A stretch of DNA of 64,000 nt from Pelagivirga sediminicola (lineage in GTDB: Bacteria; Pseudomonadota; Alphaproteobacteria; Rhodobacterales; Rhodobacteraceae), in the NCBI RefSeq assembly GCF_003072125.1, contig NZ_QCYH01000001.1:558001-622000 (forward strand), given 5' to 3'. The notes beneath the pieces are model-generated. The model was given only the letters and a program-made list of their open reading frames with translations, was not told the DNA's origin and did no database searches. A program made the translations under genes and the position numbers. Shown in pieces: positions 45,494-55,178 of this stretch (position 1 is the stretch's first letter; every line of letters begins with the position of its first letter).

Positions 45494-46801
45494 GTGACGC
45501 TGCAGGACGGCGGCGGGCCATCCGGGCGGCCGACGGCGCTGCTGAAGGTCTATGCGCTGGCATCGCGCGCGGCGCTGCCGCTGGCCTACAGGCGCGTTGC
45601 GCGCAAGCTGGCGGCGCATGGCACCGACCCTGCGCGCATCGTCGAGCGGCTGGGGCATCCAACGCAGGAACGGGCGGACGGCCCGCTTTTGTGGCTCCAT
45701 GCCGCCAGCGTCGGCGAGAGCCTGTCGGTCCTGCGCCTGATCGCGCAGCTGGGCCAGATGCATCCCGGTCTCAACTTCCTGCTGACCTCCGGCACCGCCA
45801 CATCCGCGCAGATGCTGGCCACGCGCCTGCCGCCGCGCTGCGTTCACCAGTTCGCGCCGCTGGACAGCCCGGCCTGCGTGGGGCGCTTTCTGGACCACTG
45901 GCGCCCCGATGGCGGCGTCTTCATCGAATCCGAGATGTGGCCGAACATGCTGCGCCTCGCGGCGGCGCGGGGCGTGCCGCTGGCGCTGCTGAATGCGCGC
46001 ATCTCGGACCGCTCGGCGCGCGGCTGGGCGCGGCTGGGCGGCACGGCGCGGCATCTGCTGGGCCTGTTCGCCATGATCCACACGCAGGATGCGCGCACGG
46101 CGGCGCATCTGGCGGATCTGGGCGCGCCGGACGCGCGGCAGGGCGCCAATCTCAAGGCGATGTCTGGCCCCCTGCCCTGCGACGCCCCCGCGCTGGCGGA
46201 TTTGCGCGCGGATGTCGCGGATCGCCCGGTCTGGACCGCCGCATCGACCCATCCGGGCGAGGAAGAGATCGCGCTGAGCGCGCACAAGGCGGTGCTGGCC
46301 GAGCTGCCCCGCGCGCTGATGATCCTCGTGCCGCGCCACCCCGACCGCGCGGGCGCCATCGCGCAGATGATCGGGCACGCCGGGCTGACCTATACGCGCC
46401 GCAGCGCGGGCGCGGGGCCTGAGGCGGGCGCGCAGGTCTATCTGGCCGACACGCTGGGCGAATTGGGCCTGTGGTATGCGCTGGCGCCGGTTGCCTGCGT
46501 CGCCGGATCCTTTACCCCCGTCGGCGGGCACAACCCGTTCGAGGCGGCCCATGCGGGCGCGGCGGTGCTGCACGGCCCGCTTTACGCCAATTTTGCCGAA
46601 AGCTATGCGCAGATGGACGCGGCGGGCGCGGCGCGGCAGGTCGCGGATGCGCAGGATTTGGGCCGCGCCGTGCGGCATCTTCTGGCCACGCCTGCCGATC
46701 TGGGCGCGATGCAGGACGCCGCGCGCCAATTCGCCGCGGCGCAGGACGACGCGCTGGAGGATCTTGCCGCGACCCTTTGCGCGGCGCTCAAGCTGGGATA
46801 G
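45494..46801 (+). CDS. waaA: 3-deoxy-D-manno-octulosonic acid (Kdo) transferase
   Basis: 435 aa from a GTG start. Adds Kdo to lipid A at the inner membrane. KdtA N-terminal domain: GPLLWLHAASVGESLSVLRLI, FIESEMWPNMLRLAAARGVPLALLNARISD; C-terminal glycosyltransferase part: VAGSFTPVGGHNPFEAAHAGAAVLHGP. Short Gly-rich N-terminus precedes the membrane-proximal region. Four bases after moaA, 11 before the next glycosyltransferase gene. Confidence 0.94.
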   Translation: MTLQDGGGPSGRPTALLKVYALASRAALPLAYRRVARKLAAHGTDPARIVERLGHPTQERADGPLLWLHAASVGESLSVLRLIAQLGQMHPGLNFLLTSGTATSAQMLATRLPPRCVHQFAPLDSPACVGRFLDHWRPDGGVFIESEMWPNMLRLAAARGVPLALLNARISDRSARGWARLGGTARHLLGLFAMIHTQDARTAAHLADLGAPDARQGANLKAMSGPLPCDAPALADLRADVADRPVWTAASTHPGEEEIALSAHKAVLAELPRALMILVPRHPDRAGAIAQMIGHAGLTYTRRSAGAGPEAGAQVYLADTLGELGLWYALAPVACVAGSFTPVGGHNPFEAAHAGAAVLHGPLYANFAESYAQMDAAGAARQVADAQDLGRAVRHLLATPADLGAMQDAARQFAAAQDDALEDLAATLCAALKLG

Positions 46802-46812
46802 ACCAAGGCGGC

Positions 46813-47871
46813 ATGCAGCCGGAAAGCCGTCCCTTGACCGATCTTGTCGTCACGAATTTCAACCGCAACTTTACCGGCGTGTCGGCGACCGCGGCCGGCG
46901 TTCTGCGCGCGCAGGCGCCGCGCTATGATCTGGTGCTGGCGGGCCGGCCCCTGCCCGGCTGCCCCGCGCCGGTGAGCCGGGCCGAGGCGCGCCGCCTGTC
47001 GCGAAACGCGCCGCCGGGCAAGCCCTTCGTGATCTGGCATGTCAGGCGCAACACCGAAATGCGCGCGGCGCTCTGGGCGCGCGACGTGCTGCGCCTGCCG
47101 ATCCGCATCGTCTTTACCTCGGCGGCCCAGCGGCGCCATTCGGCGCTGCCGCGCTGGCTGATCTCGCGCATGGATGCGGTCATCGCCACGACCGAGCGCG
47201 CGGGCAGCTTCGTGCCTAATCTGCGCGCCGTGGTGCCGCATGGTGTGGATTGCGCGGCCTTCGTGCCCGCCACCGACCGCGCGCAGGCATGGGCCGCAAC
47301 CGGCCATCCCGGCGCGCGCGGCATCGCCACAATCGGGCGTATCCGCCCCGAAAAAGGGACCGACCGATTTATCGAGGCAATGCTGCAGCTGTTGCCCGAG
47401 CGCCCCGATCTGACCGCATTGGTGCTGGGCCGCGCAAGCCAAGGCGACGCGGCCTTCCTGCAAGGGCTTAAGGACCGGGTCGCCGCCGCGGGCCTCACCC
47501 GGCAGATTCTCTTTCCCGGTGAAATCGCGCCCGAGGCGCTCCCCGCGCTGGTGCGCAGCCTGTCGGCGGTGGTGCAGTTGCCGCGCTACGAGGGCTACGG
47601 GATGGCCCCGCTCGAAGGCATGGCGAGCGGCGTGCCATTCGTCGCCACCGATGCCGGATACTACCGCGAGTTCAGCCAAGACGGCACCTGCGGCATCATC
47701 GCCCAGACCGCAGGTGAGGCGGCGGCCGCGCTGGCCGCGCTTTTGGGCGATCCGGCGCGGCACGGCGCCATGGCGCGGGCCGCGCGGCAGGCCGCGACCA
47801 CCCGTTTCAGCGTCGAGGCCGAGGCGGACGGTATCGGCGCGGTCTACGATGCGCTCTGGTCGGGCGGCTGA
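46813..47871 (+). CDS. Glycosyltransferase family 4, LPS core type
   Basis: 352 aa from the ATG at 46813 (MQPESRPLTDLVVTNFNRNF). GT-B fold: FVIWHVRRNTEM, VVPHGVDCAAF, GIATIGRIRPEKGTDRFIEAM (nucleotide-sugar binding) and the E-x7-E catalytic region YEGYGMAPLEGMASGVPFVA. Resembles LpcC-type core mannosyltransferases. Position just after waaA fits inner-core lipopolysaccharide assembly: Kdo first, next sugar by this enzyme. Donor sugar is inferred from family. Confidence 0.9.
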   Translation: MQPESRPLTDLVVTNFNRNFTGVSATAAGVLRAQAPRYDLVLAGRPLPGCPAPVSRAEARRLSRNAPPGKPFVIWHVRRNTEMRAALWARDVLRLPIRIVFTSAAQRRHSALPRWLISRMDAVIATTERAGSFVPNLRAVVPHGVDCAAFVPATDRAQAWAATGHPGARGIATIGRIRPEKGTDRFIEAMLQLLPERPDLTALVLGRASQGDAAFLQGLKDRVAAAGLTRQILFPGEIAPEALPALVRSLSAVVQLPRYEGYGMAPLEGMASGVPFVATDAGYYREFSQDGTCGIIAQTAGEAAAALAALLGDPARHGAMARAARQAATTRFSVEAEADGIGAVYDALWSGG

Positions 47872-47899
47872 ACACCGCCTTCGCGGGGCCGCGAGGCGC

Positions 47900-49060
47900 T
47901 CAGACAGGCATGCGCCTCTCGACCAGTTCGGCCCACCAGCTGCACCCCATGGGGATGATCGCATCGTCGAAATCATATTCGACGTTGTGAACCGGCGCCG
48001 TGTCGCCGTTGCCCAGCAGGATATACGCGCCGGGCCGTTCCTGCAGCATATAGGCGAAATCCTCGCCGCCCATGACCAGCGGCGCCTCGCTGCATGCGCC
48101 GGCCACGCTGCGGGCGACATCGGCGACAAATTCGGTCTGCTCAGGGTGGTTGACCATGACCGGATAATTGCGGTCATGCCGCAGCTCGATCCGGCCGCCC
48201 ATCGCCGCGCCCAGATTGGCGCAGATGGCGCGCAGGCGGGTCTCGGCAAGATCGCGCATGCGCTCGGTCAGCGAGCGGATGGTCCCCTTGAGGTGCACGG
48301 CGTCCGGGATGACGTTCCATGCCTTGGACGAGGATTCGATGGACGTGACCGTCACCACCAGCTGTTCGGTCGGATCGGCATTGCGGCTGGAGATGGTCTG
48401 GATCATCGTCACCAGCTGCGCCGCCATCACCACCGGATCGACCCCCTCATGCGGCTTGGCCGCGTGGCTGCCGCAGCCGCGCACCTGTATCTCGAACTCA
48501 TCGGTCGAGGCAAAGAACGGACCCGGCCGTATGGCAAAGCTGCCCGCAGGCATGCCCGGCCAGTTGTGCAGCCCATAGACCTCCTGAATGCCGAAACGCT
48601 CCATCAGGCCGTCCTGGCACATCACCAGACCGCCCGCGCCGCCCTCTTCTGCGGGCTGAAAGATCACCACGGCGGTGCCGTCGAAATTGCGCGTCTGGGC
48701 GATGTATTCGGCGGCGCCCAGCAGCATCGCGGTGTGGCCGTCATGGCCGCATGCATGCATCGCGCCCGGCACGGTGCTGGCATGGGGCGCGCCCGTCGCC
48801 TCCTGCATGGGAAGCGCATCCATGTCGGCGCGCAGGCCGATCACCTTGCCCGAGCTGTCCTTGCGCCCCTTGATGACGCCCACAACCCCGGTGCGACCGA
48901 CGCCAGTCACCACCTCGTCGCAGCCGAACGCGCGCAGTTTGTCGGCGACCAGCGCGCTGGTGCGGTGCGTGTCGAACATCAGTTCGGGATGGGCGTGGAT
49001 ATCGCGGCGCCATGAGGTGATCGCATCATGCGTTTCGGCAAAGCGGTTCTTGATGGGCAT
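47900..49060 (-). CDS. M20 family amidohydrolase (hippurate hydrolase-like)
   Basis: 386 aa from the ATG at 49060. Metal-binding motif HACGHDGHTA, catalytic Glu pair in QPAEEGGAGG, dimerisation domain with VRGCGSHAAKPHEGVDPV, and C-terminal MGGEDFAYML. Cleaves N-acyl amino acids or similar amides; true substrate unknown. A bulged hairpin (about 47877-47897) separates it from the convergent GT4 gene. Divergent from the peptide transporter genes, so it may process imported peptides or amides. Confidence 0.93.
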   Translation of the reverse strand: MPIKNRFAETHDAITSWRRDIHAHPELMFDTHRTSALVADKLRAFGCDEVVTGVGRTGVVGVIKGRKDSSGKVIGLRADMDALPMQEATGAPHASTVPGAMHACGHDGHTAMLLGAAEYIAQTRNFDGTAVVIFQPAEEGGAGGLVMCQDGLMERFGIQEVYGLHNWPGMPAGSFAIRPGPFFASTDEFEIQVRGCGSHAAKPHEGVDPVVMAAQLVTMIQTISSRNADPTEQLVVTVTSIESSSKAWNVIPDAVHLKGTIRSLTERMRDLAETRLRAICANLGAAMGGRIELRHDRNYPVMVNHPEQTEFVADVARSVAGACSEAPLVMGGEDFAYMLQERPGAYILLGNGDTAPVHNVEYDFDDAIIPMGCSWWAELVERRMPV

Positions 49061-49325
49061 CAATCGACTCCTGCGGCAGAGGTCACCTGACCCGCAGGAT
49101 GACGCCGCGCGGGGGCCGCGTAAAGGGCATTGGGCGGCATGATCGCGGCGCGCGGCCAAAACGGACGCGACCGGGTGGATGCAAATCGAATTTTCTCGAA
49201 CTATATCCTCAAAATCGCCTGAACCCTCTAGAAATACGGCGTCGTTTCATGTCAGTGAAATGCGCGTGCAGGTATTTTGTTTACCGTTTTTTACGGCCCG
49301 GCCCCGATTGATCGCGGAGAATGAC

Positions 49326-51047
49326 ATGCCCGTCAGACCAATTGCCGCAGCCCTTGCGCTGTGCCTGTCCTTTACCGCGCCCGCCGCCGACGCGTCCGAG
49401 ACGTCCGGCGCGCGCGGCCGGGACGGCCAGCTTCGGCTGTATTACTGGCAGGCGCCCTCGACGCTGAACCCCTATCTGTCCGGCGGCGTGAAGGATGTCG
49501 AGGCCGCCAGCCTCATCGTCGAGCCTTTGGCGCGGCTGGACCCCGACGGACAGATGGTGCCGTGGCTGGTCCAGTCCATTCCGACGCTGGAGAACGGCGG
49601 CGTTGCGCCCGATCTGCGCAGCATCACCTGGCGGCTCAAGCCGGGGCTGACTTGGTCCGATGGCAGCCCCGTGACCTCCGCCGATATCCGCTTCACGCTG
49701 GAATATTGCACCGCGCCGGGCAGCGGCTGTGCGCAGCAGGCCAAGTTTCGCGATGTCGCCGCGGTCGACACGCCGGGGCCGCTGACCGCCGTGCTGCGCT
49801 TCGACAGCCCCAAGCCCCATCCCTATGGCCCGTTCGTCGGCCCGCAGACGCCGCTTTTGCAGGCGGCGCAATTCGCCGAGTGTATCGGGCCGCGCGCCGC
49901 CAGTTGCACGGCCGCCAATTTCGCCCCCATCGGCACCGGCCCCTTTCGCGCGGTCCAGTTCCGTCCCGGCGATGCGGCCCTTTTCGAGATGAACCCCCAT
50001 TACCGTGTGGACGATCAGCCCGCCTTTGCATCGGTCCTGCTGAAGGGCGGCGGCAATGCCAACTCCGCCGCGCGGACGGTGCTGGAGACCGGCGAATTCG
50101 ACTATGCCTGGAACCTTCAGCTAAGCCCCGACGTGCTGGCCGCGATGGCCGCGAGCGGCAAGGGCCGTGTCGTCACGGCCTTCTCGACGCTGGTCGAGCG
50201 TCTTGCCTTCAACCTGCGCGAGCCGGCGCCGACCCCCTCGACGCTCCGGCAGGCCGCGCCGCTGCCGCATCCGGCAATGTCCGATCCGGACGTGAGGCGC
50301 GCGCTGGCCATGGCGCTGGACCGGGAACTGATGGTTGAGATCGGCTATGGCGCGGCTGGGCGTGTCACCTGCAACATCCTGCCGGGGCCGCGCATCTATG
50401 CCTCGCGCGAAAACGACGGCTGCGCGGCGCAGGACATTGCCCGCGCGCAGGCGATCCTGCAAAATGCCGGCTGGACCGATGACAATGGCGACGGCGTGCG
50501 CGAACGCCAGGGCAAGCAGCTGCGCTTCGTGTTTCAGACCTCCACCAATGCGGTGCGCCAGGACTTTCAGCTTCTGGCCAAGGAATGGTGGCGCCAGATC
50601 GGCGTGCAGACCGAGCTGCGCAACATCGACGCGTCGGTCTTTTTCAGCAGCGATGCAAGCAGCCCCGATACGCTGCAGAGATTCGGCGCCCATATCCAGA
50701 TGTATGCCGGCGCGTCCGATGGCCCCGATCCCGAAGCCTACCTGTCCGGCTGGGCCTGCAAGAACATCCCGGACCGCGATAATGGCTGGCAGGGCCAGAA
50801 CGTGGGCGCGTGGTGCGATCCGGCCTATGACAGGCTGCTGGACAAGCTGGCCGTCACCGCCGGGCTGGAGGAGCGCGCGGAACTGGCGCGCACGCTGAAC
50901 GATATGCTGGTGCAGAACCATGTCGTCGTCCCGCTGGTGGACCGGGCGCGCATCTCGGCCCATTCGGCCGCGCTGGAAGGTGTGCGCATGAATGCATGGG
51001 ACAGCGAATTGTGGAACGTCGCCGAATGGCATCGCATGGCGCAGTGA
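49326..51047 (+). CDS. Peptide ABC transporter substrate-binding protein (SBP family 5)
   Basis: 573 aa. Sec signal (PVRPIAAALALCLSFTAPAA) without lipobox, so periplasmic. SBP_bac_5 signatures: LNPYLSGGVKDVEAASLIVEPL, ITWRLKPGLTWSDGSPVTSADIRFTLEY and DVRRALAMALDRELMV, C-terminal lobe ending AEWHRM. Binds oligopeptides or similar solutes. GGAG precedes the ATG. Upstream is a 265-base AT-richer gap (49061-49325) holding the divergent promoters. First gene of a three-gene unit with two permeases. Confidence 0.93.
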   Translation: MPVRPIAAALALCLSFTAPAADASETSGARGRDGQLRLYYWQAPSTLNPYLSGGVKDVEAASLIVEPLARLDPDGQMVPWLVQSIPTLENGGVAPDLRSITWRLKPGLTWSDGSPVTSADIRFTLEYCTAPGSGCAQQAKFRDVAAVDTPGPLTAVLRFDSPKPHPYGPFVGPQTPLLQAAQFAECIGPRAASCTAANFAPIGTGPFRAVQFRPGDAALFEMNPHYRVDDQPAFASVLLKGGGNANSAARTVLETGEFDYAWNLQLSPDVLAAMAASGKGRVVTAFSTLVERLAFNLREPAPTPSTLRQAAPLPHPAMSDPDVRRALAMALDRELMVEIGYGAAGRVTCNILPGPRIYASRENDGCAAQDIARAQAILQNAGWTDDNGDGVRERQGKQLRFVFQTSTNAVRQDFQLLAKEWWRQIGVQTELRNIDASVFFSSDASSPDTLQRFGAHIQMYAGASDGPDPEAYLSGWACKNIPDRDNGWQGQNVGAWCDPAYDRLLDKLAVTAGLEERAELARTLNDMLVQNHVVVPLVDRARISAHSAALEGVRMNAWDSELWNVAEWHRMAQ

Positions 51048-51178
51048 TCGCGTCGCGCCCTTGACGGCGGGTGCGCCGCGCCCGATGGTGCCGCCGCGCA
51101 CCCGCTTGCGCGCCGCTGCCGTCCGGCGGCGCCTGCCCCGCCCCGCCCTGCCTTGCCGCTCTGCCACAGGCCCCGCCC

Positions 51179-52186
51179 ATGCGCCCGCCCTTCCTTCGCC
51201 GCCTCTTGATGGTCGTGTCGACGCTGCTGGTGGTGTCGGGGCTGGTGTTCCTGCTGCTGGATCTGGCGCCGGGCGATCCGATGTCGCAACTGCCGCCATC
51301 CATCCCCGAAGACGTGCGCGCGGAGATGCGGTCCGCCCTCGGCCTCGATCAGCCCGCGCCCGAGCGATATGCACGCTGGCTGTGGCAGATGCTGGTGGTC
51401 GAGCCTGCCATCGCGGCCGACGCGCTTTTGGACACCGATCTTGCGGCAGGCGCGCCGCGCATCCTCAGCTGGCAGACGCGCGCGCCGGTGATGAGCCTGA
51501 TCGCGCAGCGCCTGCCCCAGACGCTGGTCGTGGTCGGGCTGGCCTATCTGCTGGGCACGTTCGGCGCCATCGCGCTGAGCATCGGCTCGGCGGCGCGGCG
51601 CGGGCGCACGCTTGACCGGGCTGGAACGGGGCTGGCCGCGATGGGCCATGCGCTGCCCCCCTTTTTCACGGCGGCGGTGCTGATCTATGTCTTTGCGATC
51701 CGGCTGGAGTGGCTGCCGACAACCTATGACACGACGCTGGCCGTCACCGGATGGGACAGCGCGGCGGTCCAGATCCGCCAGATGATCCTGCCAGTCGCGG
51801 TGCTGAGCCTGCAGACCCTCGCGCAGACCGTGCGCTATAGCCGCGCGGCGATGCTGGACGCGCTGGCGCAGGATTACATCCTCACCGCGCGCGCCAAGGG
51901 GCTGGGCGCGCGGCGCGTGCTGTTGGGCCATGCGCTGCGCAACTCGTGGGTGCCGGTGCTGACGGTCGCCGCGCTCGGCGCGCCGCAGGTCTTTGCGGGT
52001 GCCATCGTGACCGAGCAGATTTTCGGCGTCAACGGCATCGGCCAGTTGCTGATCCAGTCATTGCAGGCAGGCGATCTGCCGACGGTTCAGACGGTGACGA
52101 TGCTGATCGCCGTGCTGATCGTGCTGGCAAATCTTGGCGCGGACGTGTTGATCGCGCGCATAGATCCGCGAACCGCGCATGCGTAG
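51179..52186 (+). CDS. Peptide ABC transporter permease (DppB type)
   Basis: 335 aa from the ATG at 51179 (MRPPFLRRLLMVV). Six membrane segments and the EAA loop RAAMLDALAQDYILTARAKGLGARRV. A 75-residue periplasmic insertion after the first helix (PEDVRAEMRSALGLDQPAPERYARWLW) is normal for DppB. Overlaps the next permease gene by 8 bases. Longer frames upstream are shadows. Confidence 0.93.
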   Translation: MRPPFLRRLLMVVSTLLVVSGLVFLLLDLAPGDPMSQLPPSIPEDVRAEMRSALGLDQPAPERYARWLWQMLVVEPAIAADALLDTDLAAGAPRILSWQTRAPVMSLIAQRLPQTLVVVGLAYLLGTFGAIALSIGSAARRGRTLDRAGTGLAAMGHALPPFFTAAVLIYVFAIRLEWLPTTYDTTLAVTGWDSAAVQIRQMILPVAVLSLQTLAQTVRYSRAAMLDALAQDYILTARAKGLGARRVLLGHALRNSWVPVLTVAALGAPQVFAGAIVTEQIFGVNGIGQLLIQSLQAGDLPTVQTVTMLIAVLIVLANLGADVLIARIDPRTAHA

Positions 52187-53009
52187 CGCGCGGCGCCCTG
52201 CCCTCGGCGCGATGCTGCTCGCCCTCATTCTGGCGGCGGTGCTGATCGGTCCCGCTGTCTGGAGCGCGGCGCCCGGCGCGATGGATCTCGGCGCGCGCAA
52301 CGCGGCGCCCGATTGGGCGCACCCGCTGGGCCGCGATCAACTGGGCCGCGATTTTCTGGCGCGGCTTCTGACCGGGGGGCGCATCTCGCTCGCGGTGGCG
52401 GCGGCGGCGGCGCTGATGGGCACCGTGATCGGCGCCGCGGTGGGCGCGGCGGCGGGCATGTCCCGGCGGCTGGACGCGCCGCTGATGTGGCTGACCGATA
52501 TCTTCCTGTGCGTGCCGCTGCTGCCGCTTCTCCTGATCGCGGCGACGCTGTTTCGCGCGCCGCTGGCTGCGGCGCTTGGCCCGCAAATGGGCGTTTTCGC
52601 GCTGGTCACCGTGGCCATCGGCGCGAGCAGCTGGATGGGCACTGCGCGGATCCTGCGCGCCGAGGTGCGCAGCGTCATGCAGCGCGATTTCATCGCCGCC
52701 GCGCGCCTTGCCGGGCGGCGCCCCGCGGGCATGATCGCGCATCACGTGCTGCCCAATGTCGCCGCGTCCCTGTCGGTCTCGGCATCGCTTGCCGCCGCAT
52801 CGGCGATCCTGACCGAAAGCGCGCTCAGCTTTCTTGGCCTTGGCTTTCCGCCCGACCTGCCCACATGGGGGCGCCTGATCTTCGAGGGCACGCCGCAGCT
52901 GGGCCAGTATCCCGGCCGCGCGCTCTGGCCCGGTGCGCTGATTACGCTCAGCGCGGTGGGCATCATGGCGCTCGGCGATACGCTGCGCGATCTGGCGGGG
53001 CCGAAATAG
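52179..53009 (+). CDS. Peptide ABC transporter permease (DppC type)
   Basis: 276 aa. N-terminal membrane segment, then HPLGRDQLGRDFLARLLTGGRISL (classic DppC entry motif), EAA loop RDFIAAARLAGRRPAGMIAHHVLPN, and SALSFLGLGFPPDLPTWGRL. The permease pair lacks adjacent ATPase (DppD/F) genes: the next gene is an unrelated flavoprotein. Either the ATPases are elsewhere or are shared with another importer. Confidence 0.94.
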   Translation: MRSARRPALGAMLLALILAAVLIGPAVWSAAPGAMDLGARNAAPDWAHPLGRDQLGRDFLARLLTGGRISLAVAAAAALMGTVIGAAVGAAAGMSRRLDAPLMWLTDIFLCVPLLPLLLIAATLFRAPLAAALGPQMGVFALVTVAIGASSWMGTARILRAEVRSVMQRDFIAAARLAGRRPAGMIAHHVLPNVAASLSVSASLAAASAILTESALSFLGLGFPPDLPTWGRLIFEGTPQLGQYPGRALWPGALITLSAVGIMALGDTLRDLAGPK

Positions 53010-53113
53010 AGGGCTGCCGCCCCTCCCGCGCCAGATACCCGGCCTGCGCCGCTCGACACCCGCGCTGCGCCGGTTAGAGTGCGCCGCAACCGGACCACCC
53101 GCAGGAGAGACAG

Positions 53114-53713
53114 ATGCAATACGGCGACACACGGCCAGACAGCTTGCCCCACAACCCCTTCAAGGCGATTGTCACGCCGCGCCCCATCGGCTGGATCGGC
53201 ACGCTCGACCCCGGCGGACTGGCCAACTTGGCGCCCTATTCGTTTTTCAACGCGATCGGATCCGACCCCGACATGGTGATGTTCTCAAGCGAGGGCGCAA
53301 AACACTCGGCCACCTATGCGCGCGAGCGCGGCGAGTTCACGTTTTCGCTGGCCACCGCGGCGCTGGCCGAGCAGATGAACACCTCCTCCGCGCCCGAGCC
53401 GTCGGGCGTGAACGAATTCGAGCTCGCCGGGCTGGAGCAAGGCACACCGAGCGTCATCCAGACACCCTTTGTCGCCGCCAGCCCCGCCGCCTTTGAATGT
53501 GTCACGCTGGATGTGCGCCAGTTGAGCGATCGTCACGGCACGCTTCTGGACCGGTTCATGGTGATCGGCGAAGTAGTGCAGACGCATATCCGCGACGATT
53601 ACATCACGGACGGACGCTTTGACACGGTGCGCGCGCGGCCCATCGCGCGGATGGGATATGCCGATTACGCCACCGTCACCGAGGCGTGGCAGATGGGCCG
53701 GCCAAAGCGTTAG
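53114..53713 (+). CDS. Flavin reductase family (FMN-binding split barrel) protein
   Basis: 199 aa. FMN-binding split barrel: NPFKAIVTPRPIGWIGTLDPGGLANLAPYSFFNAIGSDPDMVMFSS, then ATYARERGEFTFSLATAALAEQMN and the typical HTLLDRFMVIGEV-like block. Reduces flavin with NAD(P)H for a partner monooxygenase, or acts alone; no partner lies nearby. AGGAGA precedes the ATG. Convergent with the UdgX fusion gene. Confidence 0.92.
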   Translation: MQYGDTRPDSLPHNPFKAIVTPRPIGWIGTLDPGGLANLAPYSFFNAIGSDPDMVMFSSEGAKHSATYARERGEFTFSLATAALAEQMNTSSAPEPSGVNEFELAGLEQGTPSVIQTPFVAASPAAFECVTLDVRQLSDRHGTLLDRFMVIGEVVQTHIRDDYITDGRFDTVRARPIARMGYADYATVTEAWQMGRPKR

Positions 53714-53756
53714 AGCGTCTCGCCTTTGGCCGACAGCGCGGGTTAAAGACGACACG

Positions 53757-55178
53757 CTAGATGGCTGCGGCGCGGGCCAGATCGGCGCGGAAATCGGCCG
53801 TGGCGCTGGCCCGCGCCTCTGCCTCCGGCAGCCGCAGCAGATAGGACGGATGCAGCGTGATCAGCACGTTGTGGCCCAGCCGCCCGCGTTCGACCGTGCC
53901 GCGCCGTGCCGTGATTCGCGCCCCCGATCCGGTCAGCGCCAGCGCCGCGGTGGCGCCCATGGCGACGATCAGATCGGGTCTTGCGCGCTCGATCTCGGCG
54001 TCCAGCCACCAGCGGCAATGCGCCACCTCGCCCGCATCGGGGCGCTGATGAATCCGGCGGCGGCCGCGCGGGATATGCTTGAAATGCTTGACCGCGTTGG
54101 TGATGTAAGCGCGGCTGCGGTCAAGCCCGGCCTCTGCCGCGATCTTGTCGAAAAGCTGTCCGGCGGGGCCGACAAAGGGGCGCCCGGCCAGATCCTCCTG
54201 ATCGCCCGGTTGCTCGCCCACCACCATCAGCGCGGCTCGCTGCGGCCCCTCGCCGCAGACGGCCTGCGTTGCGTGGCAATGCAGCGGGCAGCGCGTGCAG
54301 GCGCGGATCGCGGCCTCCAGCCCCTCGCCCGTATCGCGCCATGCCGAGACCTGCCGCGCCAGCCCCGCCTGCGCCGCAGCCGCGCGCGGCGGCGGCAGCG
54401 TGGGCGCAGCGGCCGCCATGGCGCGCGCGCGCTCCGGCGCGGTCGCGATCAGATCGGGGATGGCGGCGGCCTCCGGCAGGTTCTTCCAGTATTTGCGCGG
54501 CATCTCGGACGTCATGGCCGTCACTTTCAACCGCGCAGGATTGAAGATGTTGCGAAAATAGGTCAGCCACAATTCCTCGCTGGCATCGGGCGGCAAAGCC
54601 GGGGCCGGCTGCCCCGGCTCAAGGCGCATCTGGCCGCGCTCGAACACCGCCGTCACGTCCGGCGTTGCGATGCGCCAGTCCATATCGGCGAAGCGGCCCG
54701 CGAAAAAGGGCGCGTTCATCTCCAGCGTGTAATGCTCCGGCTCGAACCAGGCGGCAAAGCTGCGCCGCGCGGCATCCGGCGCGCCGATTTCGCGAAAGCG
54801 GACGAAGGCGCGCATCTTGTGGCGGCAGCGATGCACGGCCTTTTCCATCGCGCGCAGTTTCGCCACATCGGGATCGGCGCGGTCGGCCATCAGCTGCGGC
54901 GCTTCCCGCAGCCGCCAGAGCAGCGCATAAAGCCGCGCGAAACGCTGCGGATCGCGGTGATAGGCGACGGACGTGGCCAGAGCGATGAAACTGCGCGGCA
55001 CCGTGGTGGCGGCGCCCGCCGCAGGCATGGCGGCATCTTGACCGAACAGATCGGCACCCTCCTGCCCCTCGCTGTTCCACAGCACGTCCTGCGGTTGCAC
55101 CCCCGCCGCCAACAGGCCGCGCGCCGCCGCGCGCCACGCGGGCGCGGCGCCGATCAGAGGCACCGTGACGCGTTGCAT
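53757..55178 (-). CDS. DUF4130-UdgX fusion: uracil-DNA crosslinking glycosylase
   Basis: 473 aa. N-terminal DUF4130 region (about 80-245: RFARLYALLWRLREAPQLM, KMRAFVRFREIG, FEPEHYTLEMNAPFFAGRFADMDW). C-terminal UdgX domain (about 285-473): Fe-S cysteines starting CTRCPLHCHA, uracil-DNA glycosylase motif GEQPGDQEDLAGRPFVGPAG, and the UdgX-specific loop RRRIHQRP, whose histidine in characterised UdgX bonds covalently to the abasic site after uracil excision. HPSYLLR closes the family core. The ATG at 55178 shares one base with the upstream radical SAM stop (TGATG). Confidence 0.93.
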   Translation of the reverse strand: MQRVTVPLIGAAPAWRAAARGLLAAGVQPQDVLWNSEGQEGADLFGQDAAMPAAGAATTVPRSFIALATSVAYHRDPQRFARLYALLWRLREAPQLMADRADPDVAKLRAMEKAVHRCRHKMRAFVRFREIGAPDAARRSFAAWFEPEHYTLEMNAPFFAGRFADMDWRIATPDVTAVFERGQMRLEPGQPAPALPPDASEELWLTYFRNIFNPARLKVTAMTSEMPRKYWKNLPEAAAIPDLIATAPERARAMAAAAPTLPPPRAAAAQAGLARQVSAWRDTGEGLEAAIRACTRCPLHCHATQAVCGEGPQRAALMVVGEQPGDQEDLAGRPFVGPAGQLFDKIAAEAGLDRSRAYITNAVKHFKHIPRGRRRIHQRPDAGEVAHCRWWLDAEIERARPDLIVAMGATAALALTGSGARITARRGTVERGRLGHNVLITLHPSYLLRLPEAEARASATADFRADLARAAAI

